NCBI GenBank assembly: GCA_030247725.1 | Contig: JAOTRT010000008.1 | Coordinates: forward strand, 62,001-126,000 | Length of the DNA: 64,000 nucleotides | Direction of reading: 5' to 3' | Source of the DNA: Candidatus Nitricoxidireducens bremensis | GTDB taxonomy: Bacteria; Pseudomonadota; Gammaproteobacteria; Burkholderiales; Rhodocyclaceae | Shown here: one piece after another, positions 32,854-41,508 of the stretch | How the letters are laid out: the number at the start of each line of letters is the position of its first letter | How positions within the stretch are numbered: the stretch's first letter is position 1 | Position numbers and translations under genes: made by a program | The notes under the pieces: generated by a model | The model's input: the letters and a program-made list of their open reading frames with translations, nothing else | What the model was told of the DNA's origin: nothing | Databases searched by the model: none

Positions 32854-33969
32854 TCAGCCGAGGATTTCGCCCAGACTCGCGCAGACCCGCTCCACATCCC
32901 CGTCCGCCATGGCGGGGAAGAGCGGCAGGGTCACCGTGCGGCGGCCCACGTCCTCGGCGGCGGGGAAGTCGCCCTCCTTGAAACCGAGCCGGCGGTAGAG
33001 GCTGAAGAGGTGCAGGGCCGGGTAATGGACGCCGACGCCGATGTGGCGCTCCTTCATGGCCGCGATGAAGGCGGCCCGGTCGGTGCCCGGCGGCAGCAGG
33101 GGCTGGAACATGTGCCAGTTGGAGTTCGTGAAATCGGCGGGCGGCAGCTCCAGGCCGGTGAGGGCGGCGACGGGCGCCAGCAGTTCCAGGTAGCGGCGCG
33201 CCAGGGCGCGGCGGCGTTCGGTGAACTCCGCCAGATGGGGCAGTTGGCCCAGGCCGATGGCGGCGGCGATGTCGGTGAGGTTCCACTTGCCGCCCAGCAC
33301 GTCCACGTCCATGCCGCCATCGGGGAAGCGCTTGACGCCCTGCAGGCGCAGGCGCTCGCACAGGGCCGGGTCCATGTCGGCCGGCAGCACCAGGGCGCCG
33401 CCCTCGGAGGTGGTGAGGTTCTTGTTGGCGTGGAAGCTGAAGGAGACGAAGTCGCCCGTGCTGCCGATGGGCTTGCCGTTCCAGGAAGCCCCGAAGGACT
33501 GGGCCGCGTCCTCGACGACGCGCAGCTTGCGGGCGTTCGCGATGGCGTAGAGCCGGTCCCGGTCCACGGGCAGGCCGGCCAGGTCCACCGGCATGATGGC
33601 CTTGGTCTTCGGCGTGACGGCGGCTTCGAGCTTGGCGAGATCGATGTTGCGCGTGGCCGGATCGATATCCACGAACACGGGCATGGCGCCCACTTCCAGG
33701 ATCACGTTGGCCGTGGCGACCCAGGTCATGGGCGTGGTGATCACTTCGTCGCCGGGGCCCACGCCGGCCAGGCGCAGGGCCACTTCCAGCGTCGCCGTGC
33801 CCGAGTTGAAGGCCCGCACCGGCCGGCCGCCGCAGTAGGCCGAGAGGGCCGCCTCGAAGGCCTGGACCTTGGGACCGCTGGTGATCCAGCCGGAGCGCAG
33901 CACGTCGGCGACGGCGGCGATGGTGGCCTCGTCGATGCTCGGCCGGGTGAAGGGCAGGAATGCGGTCAT
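32854..33969 (-). CDS. arnB: UDP-Ara4O aminotransferase ArnB
   Basis: DegT/DnrJ/EryC1-type PLP aminotransferase of 371 residues that converts UDP-4-keto-arabinose to UDP-Ara4N with glutamate. Marks are FLPFTRPSIDEATI, SGWITSGPKVQAFE, AFNSGTATLEVAL, DEVITTPMTWVATANVI, VVEDAAQSFGASWNGK and the PLP lysine in SFHANKNLTTSEGG. It overlaps the ArnE/F-like gene upstream by 4 nt. Downstream a TA pair separates it from arnC. Confidence 0.93.
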   Translation of the reverse strand: MTAFLPFTRPSIDEATIAAVADVLRSGWITSGPKVQAFEAALSAYCGGRPVRAFNSGTATLEVALRLAGVGPGDEVITTPMTWVATANVILEVGAMPVFVDIDPATRNIDLAKLEAAVTPKTKAIMPVDLAGLPVDRDRLYAIANARKLRVVEDAAQSFGASWNGKPIGSTGDFVSFSFHANKNLTTSEGGALVLPADMDPALCERLRLQGVKRFPDGGMDVDVLGGKWNLTDIAAAIGLGQLPHLAEFTERRRALARRYLELLAPVAALTGLELPPADFTNSNWHMFQPLLPPGTDRAAFIAAMKERHIGVGVHYPALHLFSLYRRLGFKEGDFPAAEDVGRRTVTLPLFPAMADGDVERVCASLGEILG

Positions 33970-34337
33970 GAGCGGGCCACCAGCCAGACACCGACGACGA
34001 TGAAGCCGATGCCCAGCATTTTCTGCGATACGAGGGCCTCGCCGAACCAGAAGTGGGCGACGGCGGCGTTGATGACGTAGCCGATGGACAGCATCGGGTA
34101 GGCGATGGAGACGGGCACCCGCGAGAGGGCCATGATCCAGACCACCAGGCTGACGGCGTAGCAGGCCATGCCCGTGAGGATGTAGGGTTGGAACGCCAGC
34201 TTCATGCCGACGGGGATCAGGTTGTCCACGTGGAACTCGAAGTGGCCGACGGCGTTGGTGCCGGCCTTCAGCAGCAGCTGGGCGGCGGCATTGAGCAGCA
34301 CGCCGGTGAGGATGAGGGTGAAGCTGACGGCGCTCAT
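33966..34337 (-). CDS. SMR-like membrane protein, probable Ara4N-undecaprenol flippase subunit (ArnE/F-like)
   Basis: Membrane protein of 123 residues with four predicted segments (about 5-22, 45-65, 72-92 and 100-120) and the EamA/small-multidrug-resistance pattern: LNAAAQLLLKAGT near the start and VSIAYPMLSIGYVINA. In enteric bacteria ArnE and ArnF form a heterodimer; only one such gene is seen here, so it may homodimerise. It is placed between arnT and arnB with 3-4 nt spacing, which supports the arn role over drug efflux. Confidence 0.8.
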   Translation of the reverse strand: MSAVSFTLILTGVLLNAAAQLLLKAGTNAVGHFEFHVDNLIPVGMKLAFQPYILTGMACYAVSLVVWIMALSRVPVSIAYPMLSIGYVINAAVAHFWFGEALVSQKMLGIGFIVVGVWLVARS

Positions 34338-34340
34338 GGG

Positions 34341-35999
34341 TCAGGGTTTCTGGCGGTTGCGCACGACGATGCGGCGCGGGTCGCGGTAGACGACGGTCAT
34401 CTGGAGCTGTCCCGAGAGGAAGGATTGGTCCTGGGGCCGCATGATCGCATAGGCCTCGGGTCCGTTGTTCCAGCGGGGCGCCAGATCGGCGACGGCGGCG
34501 ATGGCCTTGTCGGGCTCCTGGCGCAGGCCGAAGTCCATTTCGTCCCGATAGTTCACGAGGGTCACGGTGCGGCCCAGGTAGAAGGGCAGGGTCTGGTCGT
34601 ACATCTGCAGGCTGTAGAGGGGGGCGCCGGCTTCGATCCGGGGCTTCAGGAAGCGGGCGGCCTGCCAGCCGGAGGTGGCGCCGGAAAGGCTGTCGTGGCC
34701 CAGCAGGGCGCCCTGGCCGGCCAGCAGCGTGCCACCCGCGAGCACCAGGGGTGCCGCCAGTCTATGGTCCTTGAGGGCCAGCCAGAGGGCAGCGAGAGAC
34801 GCGATCAGCCAGATCGCCGCGGACCCGACGAGCCAGGTCGAGTAGGCCGCCATCATTTCCGGTGGTGAACCGGGATCGCCCTGGCCGGCCACCTTGGGCG
34901 CCAGCATCAGGCCGATGGCGGCGATGAGGGCGATGGCCCCGATATGGGCCGTCAGCGCGCGCCGGCCCAGGCGACCGAGGCCGTCGGCCAGCAGCAGGGC
35001 CAGAGCCGGGAACAGGGGCAGGATGTAGGAAGGCAGCTTGGAGCCCGAGGCGCTGAAGAAGCCGAACACGACGACGCACCACAGCAGCAGGAAGCGGCGC
35101 GGCTGAAAGGCCTGCCCCTCCCGGCGTCGCCAGCTGGCGGGCAGGGCCTGGAGCGCCATGGCCGTCCACGGCAATAGGCCCACGGCCAGCACGGGGCCGA
35201 AGTACCAGGGCGGCTCGTAGCGGCCGTGGGTCTTGGTGAGGAAGCGCTCGAAGTGCTCGTGGATGAAGAAGAAGCGGGCGAACTCCGGGTTGGCCGCCGA
35301 GGCGGCAACGAACCAGGGCGCGGCGATGGCGAGGAACAGGGCGATGCCCGGCAGGGGCAGGAGGCGCCGCCAGGGCGAGAAGTCCCGCGTCACCAGCGAG
35401 TAGAGCACCAGGGTGGCGCCCGTCAGCACCAGGGCCACGAGGCCCTTGGAGAGCACGGCCAGGGCCAGGCCGGCCCAGGCGGCCAGCATCCAGCGGCGCT
35501 GGTTTTGGGTCATGGGACCTTCCCCCTGGGCCAGCAGGAAGCCCGTCAGGGCCAGGTGCAGGAAGGCGGCGAGCCCCATGTCCAGGGTGTTGATGTGGCC
35601 CATGAAGTTGAACAGCAGGCTGCTGCCGGCCACGGCCGCCGCCAGCAGGCCCGCGGCGGCGCCGAACAGGCGCCGGCCCGCGACCCAGGCCAGCAGCACG
35701 GAGAACAGGCCGCAGAGCCCGGTCCAGAACCGCGCCGCGAATTCGCTTGCGCCGATGGCCTTGAAGGTGGCGGCGGTGGCCCAGTACTGGAGGGGCGGCT
35801 TCTCGAAGTACTTGATGCCGTTGAGGCGCGGCGTGACCCAGTCGCCGGCGAGGGCCATCTCCCGGGAGATCTCGGCGTAGCGGCCCTCGTCGGGGCCGAT
35901 GAGCTTGCGGTAGCCCAGGGTGCCCATCCAGACCAGGGCGAAGGCGAGGAAGAGGGCGAGCAGGGCGCGCCCGGAGAGAAGCTTGGACGGGGGCATCAC
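34341..35999 (-). CDS. arnT: Ara4N lipid A transferase ArnT-like (GT83/PMT family)
   Basis: Integral membrane glycosyltransferase of 552 residues with about 12 membrane segments and a C-terminal soluble domain (from about 430). The first periplasmic loop carries the acidic motif LIGPDEGRYAEISREM and YFEKPPLQYWATA, typical of ArnT/PMT enzymes. It transfers L-Ara4N from undecaprenyl phosphate to lipid A phosphates, lowering affinity for cationic peptides such as polymyxin. Its ATG overlaps the stop of the Mth938-like gene by 4 nt and the flippase gene follows after 3 bp. Confidence 0.9.
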   Translation of the reverse strand: MMPPSKLLSGRALLALFLAFALVWMGTLGYRKLIGPDEGRYAEISREMALAGDWVTPRLNGIKYFEKPPLQYWATAATFKAIGASEFAARFWTGLCGLFSVLLAWVAGRRLFGAAAGLLAAAVAGSSLLFNFMGHINTLDMGLAAFLHLALTGFLLAQGEGPMTQNQRRWMLAAWAGLALAVLSKGLVALVLTGATLVLYSLVTRDFSPWRRLLPLPGIALFLAIAAPWFVAASAANPEFARFFFIHEHFERFLTKTHGRYEPPWYFGPVLAVGLLPWTAMALQALPASWRRREGQAFQPRRFLLLWCVVVFGFFSASGSKLPSYILPLFPALALLLADGLGRLGRRALTAHIGAIALIAAIGLMLAPKVAGQGDPGSPPEMMAAYSTWLVGSAAIWLIASLAALWLALKDHRLAAPLVLAGGTLLAGQGALLGHDSLSGATSGWQAARFLKPRIEAGAPLYSLQMYDQTLPFYLGRTVTLVNYRDEMDFGLRQEPDKAIAAVADLAPRWNNGPEAYAIMRPQDQSFLSGQLQMTVVYRDPRRIVVRNRQKP

Positions 36000-36367
36000 T
36001 CGATCAGCAGGGCCGCGGCGACGCGCCGGCCCTCGGCCACCAGGATGGTGTAGGTGCGGCAGGCGGCGGCCAGGTCCATGACCTCGCAGCCGATGCCGGC
36101 CTCGATCAGGGGGCGCAGCAGGCGGGGGGCGGGAAAGCGCTGGCGGGCGCCGGTGCCAAGCAGCACGAGTTCCGGCTTGAGTTCGGCGACGGCAGCGAAG
36201 TCCGCTTCCGTCAGGCCGTCGAAGCCCGCCGTGCCCCAGTGCTCCAGTATCCGGTCCGGCATCAGCACCAGGCTCGTCTGGTGGCGCTGGCGGTTGATGT
36301 CCACGTAGCCGGGCCCTTGGGCGGTGACGGTATTGAGGTTGGCGGCGGAGGAGAGGCTGAGCTTCAT
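35996..36367 (-). CDS. Mth938-like domain protein
   Basis: Small protein of 123 residues of the Mth938/DUF498 fold. It shows VTAQGPGYVDINRQRH, then ELVLLGTGARQRFPAPRL and GCEVMDLAAACRTYTILVAEGRRVAAAL, the complete pattern of the family (related to human AAMDC and NDUFAF3). The biochemical role in bacteria is unclear. It is the first gene of the arnT-arnB run and overlaps arnT, so it marks the likely operon promoter upstream. A start at 36367 (MKLSLSS) is preferred; an upstream frame lacks any domain content. Confidence 0.85.
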   Translation of the reverse strand: MKLSLSSAANLNTVTAQGPGYVDINRQRHQTSLVLMPDRILEHWGTAGFDGLTEADFAAVAELKPELVLLGTGARQRFPAPRLLRPLIEAGIGCEVMDLAAACRTYTILVAEGRRVAAALLIE

Positions 36368-36518
36368 CGGGGTGGCCGGTGGGTCCCGGTATCTGCCTGA
36401 TTCCGGGGAAAAAGATTCAGCCGCGATTATAGCCGCAAGCCGCGCGGACGCCCGCGGCGCGGGCCGGCGGCCGGGGCGGCTGCGATAGAATCGGCCGTTT
36501 CCAGAAGCGCGTCCTCCC
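36368..36518. promoter_or_regulatory. Divergent promoter region: arn run / second glycosyltransferase cassette
   Basis: A 151-bp gap between divergent operons. It includes an AT-richer piece (about 36405-36433, GAAAAAGATTCAGCCGCGAT) likely to hold the arn-side promoter, and GATAGAATC near 36484 as a -10 candidate for the plus-strand cassette. No PmrA-type direct repeat was recognised. Confidence 0.45.
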
Positions 36519-38018
36519 TTGGCCCTCATCGCAGCCTCCGGCACTTCCCCTTCCTCCGGCGACACCGGCTGGCGCAGCCGCGCCGGCGTCGTGCTGCTGT
36601 TCCTGCTCGTGGCCCGGTTGGCGGCCATGGCCCTGATTCCCCTCAACGACACCACCGAGGCGCGTTACGCCGAGATCGCCCGCAAGATGCTGGAGACCGG
36701 CGACTGGGTGACCCAGCTCCATGCCTACGGCGTGCCCTTCTGGGGCAAGCCGCCCCTGTCGGCCTGGCTGTCGGCCGGCGCCATGGGCCTGTTCGGCGTG
36801 AACGAACTGGCGATCCGCCTGCCCTCCCTGCTGCTGGCCCTGGGCATGCTCTGGCTGGTGTTCGGCCTGGCGCGGCGCGAGGACGGGCCCGATGCGGGCC
36901 GCGCCGCCGTGCTGATCCTCGCCGGCGGCCTGCTGTTCTACACGGCGGCGGGCACGGTGATGACCGACCCGGCCCTGGTGTTCGCCGCCACCCTCTGCCA
37001 GGCGGCCTTCTGGCGCGCCTGGCGCGACGGCGACCGGCGCTGGGGCTATCTGTTCTTCGCCGGCCTCGGCCTCGGCCTGCTGGCCAAGGGGCCGCTGGTG
37101 GGCGTGCTGGTGGGCATGCCGCTGGTCGCCTGGCTGGCGCTGCGCCGCGAGTGGCGGCCCCTGGGGGCGCGGCTGCCGTGGCTCGGCGGCACGGCACTGA
37201 TGCTGGTCATCGCACTGCCCTGGTACGTGCTCGCCGAGATCCGCACGCCGGGCTTCCTGAACTACTTCATCGTCGGCGAGCACGTGCACCGCTTCCTGAC
37301 GCCGGGCTGGAAGGGGGACCTCTACGGCTTCGCCCACGCCACGCCGCGCGGCGTCATCTGGCTCTACGCCCTGGTGGCCCTGCTGCCCTGGTCGCCGGCC
37401 CTGGTGGCCTGGCTATGGCGTCGCCGCCGCGCCCTGCGGCCCCTGGCCCGCGACGACGACGGCTGGCTGCTCTACGCGCTGCTCTGGTGCCTGATGCCCG
37501 GCGTGTTCTTCACCGTGTCGGGCAACATCATCTGGCCCTACGCCCTGCCCATGGCGCCGGGTTTCGCCCTGCTGGCCGCGGCTCTCTGGGCCAGGGGGCG
37601 CCGCGCCGGCGAGGGTGACTGGCTGCCGGGCCTGGCCGCCCTTTCCGGCATTGCGGCCCTGTTCGCGGCGGCCCTGTTCGTCGTGGCGCCCGGTAGCGTC
37701 GGCTATTCCCAGAAACGCATGGTGGAGGCCTGGCGCGCCCAGCAGCCGGCGGCCGGCAGCGAGCTGCTGTTCCGCGACAGCCGGCCCCTGTTCTCCGCCG
37801 AGTTCTATTCGGCGGGCCGTGCCCGCATGAGCACGGACAACGGACGCCTGGCGGCCCTGCTGGAGAACCGTAGCGTGGATTACGTCGCGATTCCCGAAGA
37901 ACAGTTGAAGGACATGCCCCTGCGGGACCGTTTCGAGGAAGTGGCGCGTCTGGACAACACCCAGGGCGTCATGCTGCTGCTGCGGGAGCGGGGCGCCGCC
38001 GCCAATGCCGTAAACTAG
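36519..38018 (+). CDS. ArnT-like glycosyltransferase family 39/83 protein
   Basis: Membrane glycosyltransferase of 499 residues, a paralogue of the arnT at 34341-35999. The motif LNDTTEARYAEIARKM and YGVPFWGKPPLSAW occupy the first loop, followed by about 10-11 membrane segments and a small C-terminal soluble part. It likely moves a sugar from a polyprenyl-phosphate carrier to lipid A or another envelope acceptor. The start is a TTG at 36519, chosen because the first membrane segment begins soon after; no ATG fits. It heads a four-gene cassette with a GT2 enzyme, a GtrA protein and a YdjC-type deacetylase. Confidence 0.85.
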   Translation: MALIAASGTSPSSGDTGWRSRAGVVLLFLLVARLAAMALIPLNDTTEARYAEIARKMLETGDWVTQLHAYGVPFWGKPPLSAWLSAGAMGLFGVNELAIRLPSLLLALGMLWLVFGLARREDGPDAGRAAVLILAGGLLFYTAAGTVMTDPALVFAATLCQAAFWRAWRDGDRRWGYLFFAGLGLGLLAKGPLVGVLVGMPLVAWLALRREWRPLGARLPWLGGTALMLVIALPWYVLAEIRTPGFLNYFIVGEHVHRFLTPGWKGDLYGFAHATPRGVIWLYALVALLPWSPALVAWLWRRRRALRPLARDDDGWLLYALLWCLMPGVFFTVSGNIIWPYALPMAPGFALLAAALWARGRRAGEGDWLPGLAALSGIAALFAAALFVVAPGSVGYSQKRMVEAWRAQQPAAGSELLFRDSRPLFSAEFYSAGRARMSTDNGRLAALLENRSVDYVAIPEEQLKDMPLRDRFEEVARLDNTQGVMLLLRERGAAANAVN

Positions 38019-38048
38019 CGGCTCCATGCCAACGGAACGCGCCGCGCC

Positions 38049-39059
38049 ATGAGCGAAGAATTCGTCCCTCCCTACCTGCTGGGCCTGCACGCCGCCGAAC
38101 GGCCGGCGGACCCGCTGGTGAGCTGCGTCGTGCCGGCCTACAACGAGGCCGCGAACATCGTGCCCCTGCTGGAGACCCTGCACCGCATCCTCGGCGGCCT
38201 GGGCCTGCGCCACGAGCTGATCGTGGTGGACGACGGCAGCCGCGACGCGACGGTGGAACTCGTCCTGGGCCAGGTCGACCGGCTGCCCCTGACCCTGGTG
38301 CAGCTCTCGCGCAACTTCGGCAAGGAGATCGCCCTGTCGGCCGGCATCGACCATGCCAAGGGCGACGTGGCCGTCCTCATCGACGGCGACTTCCAGCATC
38401 CGCCGGAACTGGTGCCCGAATTCCTCGAACACTGGCGCCGTGGCTACGACATGGTGTTCAGCGTGCGGGCCGACCGGGAGGGCGAGAGCGCCTCCAAGCG
38501 CTGGTTCACCCGCGCCTTCTATGCCCTGCTCAACGTCGGCTCGCCCCTCAAGATTCCCGAGAACACCCAGGACTTCCGCGTCCTCGACCGCCGCGTGCTG
38601 GAGGCCCTGCGCGCCATGCCCGAGCGCAACCGCTTCATGAAGGGCCTCTACAATTGGGTCGGCTTCACGCGCCTGGCCGTGGTGTCGCGCACCGACGAGC
38701 GCCGCGCCGGCGAGAGCAGCTTCAATTTCTGGCGTCTGTTCGGCCTGGCGTTGACGGGCCTGACCTCCTTCTCCAACGTGCCCCTGCGGGTCTGGTCCAT
38801 CGCCGGCGGCGTGGTGTCGCTGGCCTCCATCCTCTACGCCTTCTGGGTGGCCATGGACACCCTGATCTGGGGCAACGACGTGGCCGGCTGGCCGACCCTG
38901 ACCGTCGGCATCATGTTCCTCGGCGGCGTGCAGCTCCTGTCCATCGGCGTGCTCGGCGAATACATCGGCCGCATCTACGCCGAGGTCAAGCAGCGGCCGG
39001 CTTACTTCGTCAGCCGCGTCGTTTCGCGACGGCCCGGCGCCGACAAGCCCGCGGCATGA
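38049..39059 (+). CDS. Family 2 glycosyltransferase (polyprenyl-phosphate sugar synthase type)
   Basis: Protein of 336 residues with a GT2 catalytic domain (about 20-235): SCVVPAYNEAANIVPLL, IVVDDGSRDAT and LIDGDFQHPPEL. Two C-terminal membrane segments (about 255-280 and 290-312) precede EYIGRIYAEVKQRPAYFV. This is the DPM1/GtrB/ArnC type that charges undecaprenyl phosphate with a sugar. It differs from the arnC at 31292 and presumably supplies the donor for the ArnT-like enzyme upstream, with the GtrA protein as flippase. Its stop overlaps the gtrA-like ATG. Confidence 0.88.
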   Translation: MSEEFVPPYLLGLHAAERPADPLVSCVVPAYNEAANIVPLLETLHRILGGLGLRHELIVVDDGSRDATVELVLGQVDRLPLTLVQLSRNFGKEIALSAGIDHAKGDVAVLIDGDFQHPPELVPEFLEHWRRGYDMVFSVRADREGESASKRWFTRAFYALLNVGSPLKIPENTQDFRVLDRRVLEALRAMPERNRFMKGLYNWVGFTRLAVVSRTDERRAGESSFNFWRLFGLALTGLTSFSNVPLRVWSIAGGVVSLASILYAFWVAMDTLIWGNDVAGWPTLTVGIMFLGGVQLLSIGVLGEYIGRIYAEVKQRPAYFVSRVVSRRPGADKPAA

Positions 39060-39436
39060 CCCGGGAGCTGTTCTGGTTCGGCGTGGTCGGCGTCTCGGCC
39101 ATGGCGACCCATTTCCTCGCTGTGGCGGCCCTGGTGCCGGCCGGCCTGCCGCCGCTGGTGGCCAACGTGCCGGCCTTCCTGATCGCCTTCCAGGTCAGCT
39201 ACTGGGGCCATCGCCGCCTGACCTTCCAGGCCGGGCACGTGGCCCACCGGCAGGCCCTGCCGCGCTTCTTCGCCATCGCCTCCCTGGGTTTCGCGGTGAA
39301 CGAGGGGCTCTACGCGCTGCTGCTGGAATTCACGCCCCTGGACTACCGGGCGGCCCTGTTCCTCGTGCTCGTCGCAGTGGCGGTCATGACCTTCGTCCTC
39401 GGCAAGTTCTGGGCCTTCGCCGGGACGGCGCCGTGA
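39056..39436 (+). CDS. GtrA-family membrane protein
   Basis: Protein of 126 residues with four membrane segments. It starts RELFWFGVVGVSAMATHFL and has the family motif NVPAFLIAFQVSYWGHRRLTF and, at the end, VLGKFWAF. GtrA proteins flip polyprenyl-linked sugars across the inner membrane. It is joined to its neighbours by ATGA and GTGA overlaps, supporting one functional cassette. Confidence 0.88.
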   Translation: MTRELFWFGVVGVSAMATHFLAVAALVPAGLPPLVANVPAFLIAFQVSYWGHRRLTFQAGHVAHRQALPRFFAIASLGFAVNEGLYALLLEFTPLDYRAALFLVLVAVAVMTFVLGKFWAFAGTAP

Positions 39437-40224
39437 AGCGCCTGACCCTCTGCGCCGACGACTTCGCCCAGTCGCCGGCCATCAGCGCGGGCATCGTCGA
39501 ACTGGCGGCGGCCGGCCGGCTTTCGGCCACCAGCGTCATGACCCAGTCGCCCCACTGGCGCGAGGGGGCCCGCCTGCTGGTGCCCCTGGAGGGAAAAATC
39601 GACGTGGGCCTGCACTTCAACCTGACCCATCCCTTCGACGCCTCGGCGCGGCCGGTGAACCACTGGCTGCTGGCGAGCCAGTTCCGGCTGCTGTCCCGCG
39701 CCGATCTGCGGGACGCCCTGCTGCGCCAGATCGACGCCTTTGCTGCCGAAATGGGCCGCCTGCCGGACTTCATCGACGGCCACCAGCACGTCCACGCCCT
39801 GCCCGTGGTGCGGGACGCATTGACGGATGCCGTCGCCCTGCGTTGGACCGGCGATGTGCGGCCCTACCTGCGGGCGCCGGACCTGACGCGGCTACCCGGC
39901 GACGCCGGCCTCAAGGCCGCCATCCTCAGGGTCGCATGCCGGGGCTTCGCCGGCCACGCAAAAAGGGCCGGATTGGCGACGCCGGGCTGGTTTGGCGGCC
40001 TTTATTCTTTACAATGTCGGGCTGACTATGCCGGACTGATGCGGACCTGGCTCGCGGGGTGTCCCGACCGCAGCCTGATGATGTGCCATCCCGGCTTGCC
40101 CGCCAGCGACGACAGCGATCCCATCGGCCCGACCCGGGCGGTGGAGTATCGCTATCTCGCCGGCGCGGAGTTTTTGGAAGCGTGCCGGCAGCAGGGCGTC
40201 AGCCTGGCGCGCTTCGAGGAATGA
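39433..40224 (+). CDS. ChbG/HpnK-family (YdjC-type) carbohydrate deacetylase
   Basis: Protein of 263 residues with the YdjC fold. The metal and catalytic residues are LCADDFAQSPAIS (Asp-Asp), VGLHFNLTHP (His), DFIDGHQHVHALP (His pair) and LMMCHPGLP. These enzymes deacetylate amino sugars such as diacetylchitobiose or hopanoid-linked N-acetylglucosamine. In this cassette the likely substrate is a lipid-linked N-acetyl sugar made by the GT2 enzyme, an inference from position. The start is GTG at 39433, overlapping the gtrA-like stop. Confidence 0.87.
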   Translation: MKRLTLCADDFAQSPAISAGIVELAAAGRLSATSVMTQSPHWREGARLLVPLEGKIDVGLHFNLTHPFDASARPVNHWLLASQFRLLSRADLRDALLRQIDAFAAEMGRLPDFIDGHQHVHALPVVRDALTDAVALRWTGDVRPYLRAPDLTRLPGDAGLKAAILRVACRGFAGHAKRAGLATPGWFGGLYSLQCRADYAGLMRTWLAGCPDRSLMMCHPGLPASDDSDPIGPTRAVEYRYLAGAEFLEACRQQGVSLARFEE

Positions 40225-40255
40225 AGGAACTCTCCAGGAAGGATGGTTTGACCCG

Positions 40256-41482
40256 ATGCAACCGATAGCCAAGTCCGCCAAGCTCGCCAACGTCTGCTAC
40301 GACATCCGCGGTCCCGTGCTGGAGCGCGCCAAGCAGATGGAGGACGAGGGCCACCGCATCATCAAGCTCAACATCGGCAACCTGGGCGCCTTCGGCTTCG
40401 ACTCGCCGGAAGAGATCCAGCAGGACATGATCCGCAACCTGCCGGCGGCCTCGGGCTACTCGGACTCCAAGGGCATCTTCCCGGCCCGCAAGGCCGTGAT
40501 GCACTACACCCAGCAGAAGCAGGTCAAGGGCGTCACCATCGACGACATCTACCTGGGCAACGGCGTCTCCGAGCTCATCGTCATGGCCATGAACGCCCTG
40601 CTCAACAGCGGCGACGAGGTACTGGTGCCGGCCCCCGACTATCCGCTGTGGACCGCCGCCGTGAGCCTTTCCGGCGGCACGCCGCGCCACTACCTGTGCG
40701 ACGAGTCCAACGGCTGGCTGCCGGACCTGGACGACATCCGCGCCAAGATCACGCCCAACACCCGGGCTCTGGTGGTCATCAACCCGAACAATCCGACCGG
40801 CGCCGTCTATCCCGACGACCTGCTCAAGGAACTCGTCGCCATCGCCCGCGAGAACGACCTGATCCTCTACGCCGACGAGGTGTACGACAAGGTGATCTAC
40901 GACGGCGTCAAGCACACGTCTCTGGCCTCTCTGTCCGAGGACGTTCTGACCATCACCTTCAACGGCCTGTCGAAGAACTACCGCTCCTGCGGCTACCGGG
41001 CCGGCTGGATGGTGGTGTCCGGCGAGAAGCGTCCCGCCAGGGACTACATCGAAGGCCTCGACATGCTGGCCTCCATGCGCCTGTGCGCCAACGTACCGGG
41101 CCAGTACGCGATCCAGACGGCCCTCGGCGGCTACCAGAGCATCAACGACCTGGTGGCGCCCGGCGGTCGCATGTGCCGCCAGCGGGACGTGGCCCACGAG
41201 CTGATTACCTCGATTCCCGGCGTCAGCTGCGTGAAGCCCAAGGCCACGCTCTACATGTTCCCGCGCCTCGATCCCAAGATGTACCCGATCGCCGACGACC
41301 AGGAGTTCATCCTCGAACTGCTGCAGGAACAGCGCGTGCTGCTGGTGCAGGGCACCGGCTTCAACTGGCCCAACCCCGACCATTTCCGCCTGGTGTTCCT
41401 GCCCCACGAGGACGACCTGCGCGAGGCCATCGGCCGCATCGCGCGCTTCCTCGAAAGCTACCGGAAGCGCCACGGCACTTGA
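40256..41482 (+). CDS. alaA: PLP-dependent aminotransferase, AlaA-like alanine transaminase
   Basis: Class I aminotransferase of 408 residues. Segments include KLNIGNLGAFGFDSPEEI, GNGVSELIVMAMNALL, NPNNPTGAVYPDDLL, the Asp/Tyr pair in LYADEVYDKV, and the PLP lysine in FNGLSKNYRSCGYRAGW. The whole fits E. coli AlaA, glutamate-pyruvate transaminase. It precedes hom by 26 bp, a placement consistent with an aspartate-family amino acid operon. Confidence 0.88.
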   Translation: MQPIAKSAKLANVCYDIRGPVLERAKQMEDEGHRIIKLNIGNLGAFGFDSPEEIQQDMIRNLPAASGYSDSKGIFPARKAVMHYTQQKQVKGVTIDDIYLGNGVSELIVMAMNALLNSGDEVLVPAPDYPLWTAAVSLSGGTPRHYLCDESNGWLPDLDDIRAKITPNTRALVVINPNNPTGAVYPDDLLKELVAIARENDLILYADEVYDKVIYDGVKHTSLASLSEDVLTITFNGLSKNYRSCGYRAGWMVVSGEKRPARDYIEGLDMLASMRLCANVPGQYAIQTALGGYQSINDLVAPGGRMCRQRDVAHELITSIPGVSCVKPKATLYMFPRLDPKMYPIADDQEFILELLQEQRVLLVQGTGFNWPNPDHFRLVFLPHEDDLREAIGRIARFLESYRKRHGT

Positions 41483-41508
41483 ATCAACCCCCTTCAAACG
41501 GAAACGCT

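Noticed and set aside
38049..39059. GT2 gene as a second arnC
   Set aside because: It has the ArnC-type layout, but sits with GtrA and a YdjC-type deacetylase and differs clearly in sequence from the arnC at 31292; donor sugar unknown.
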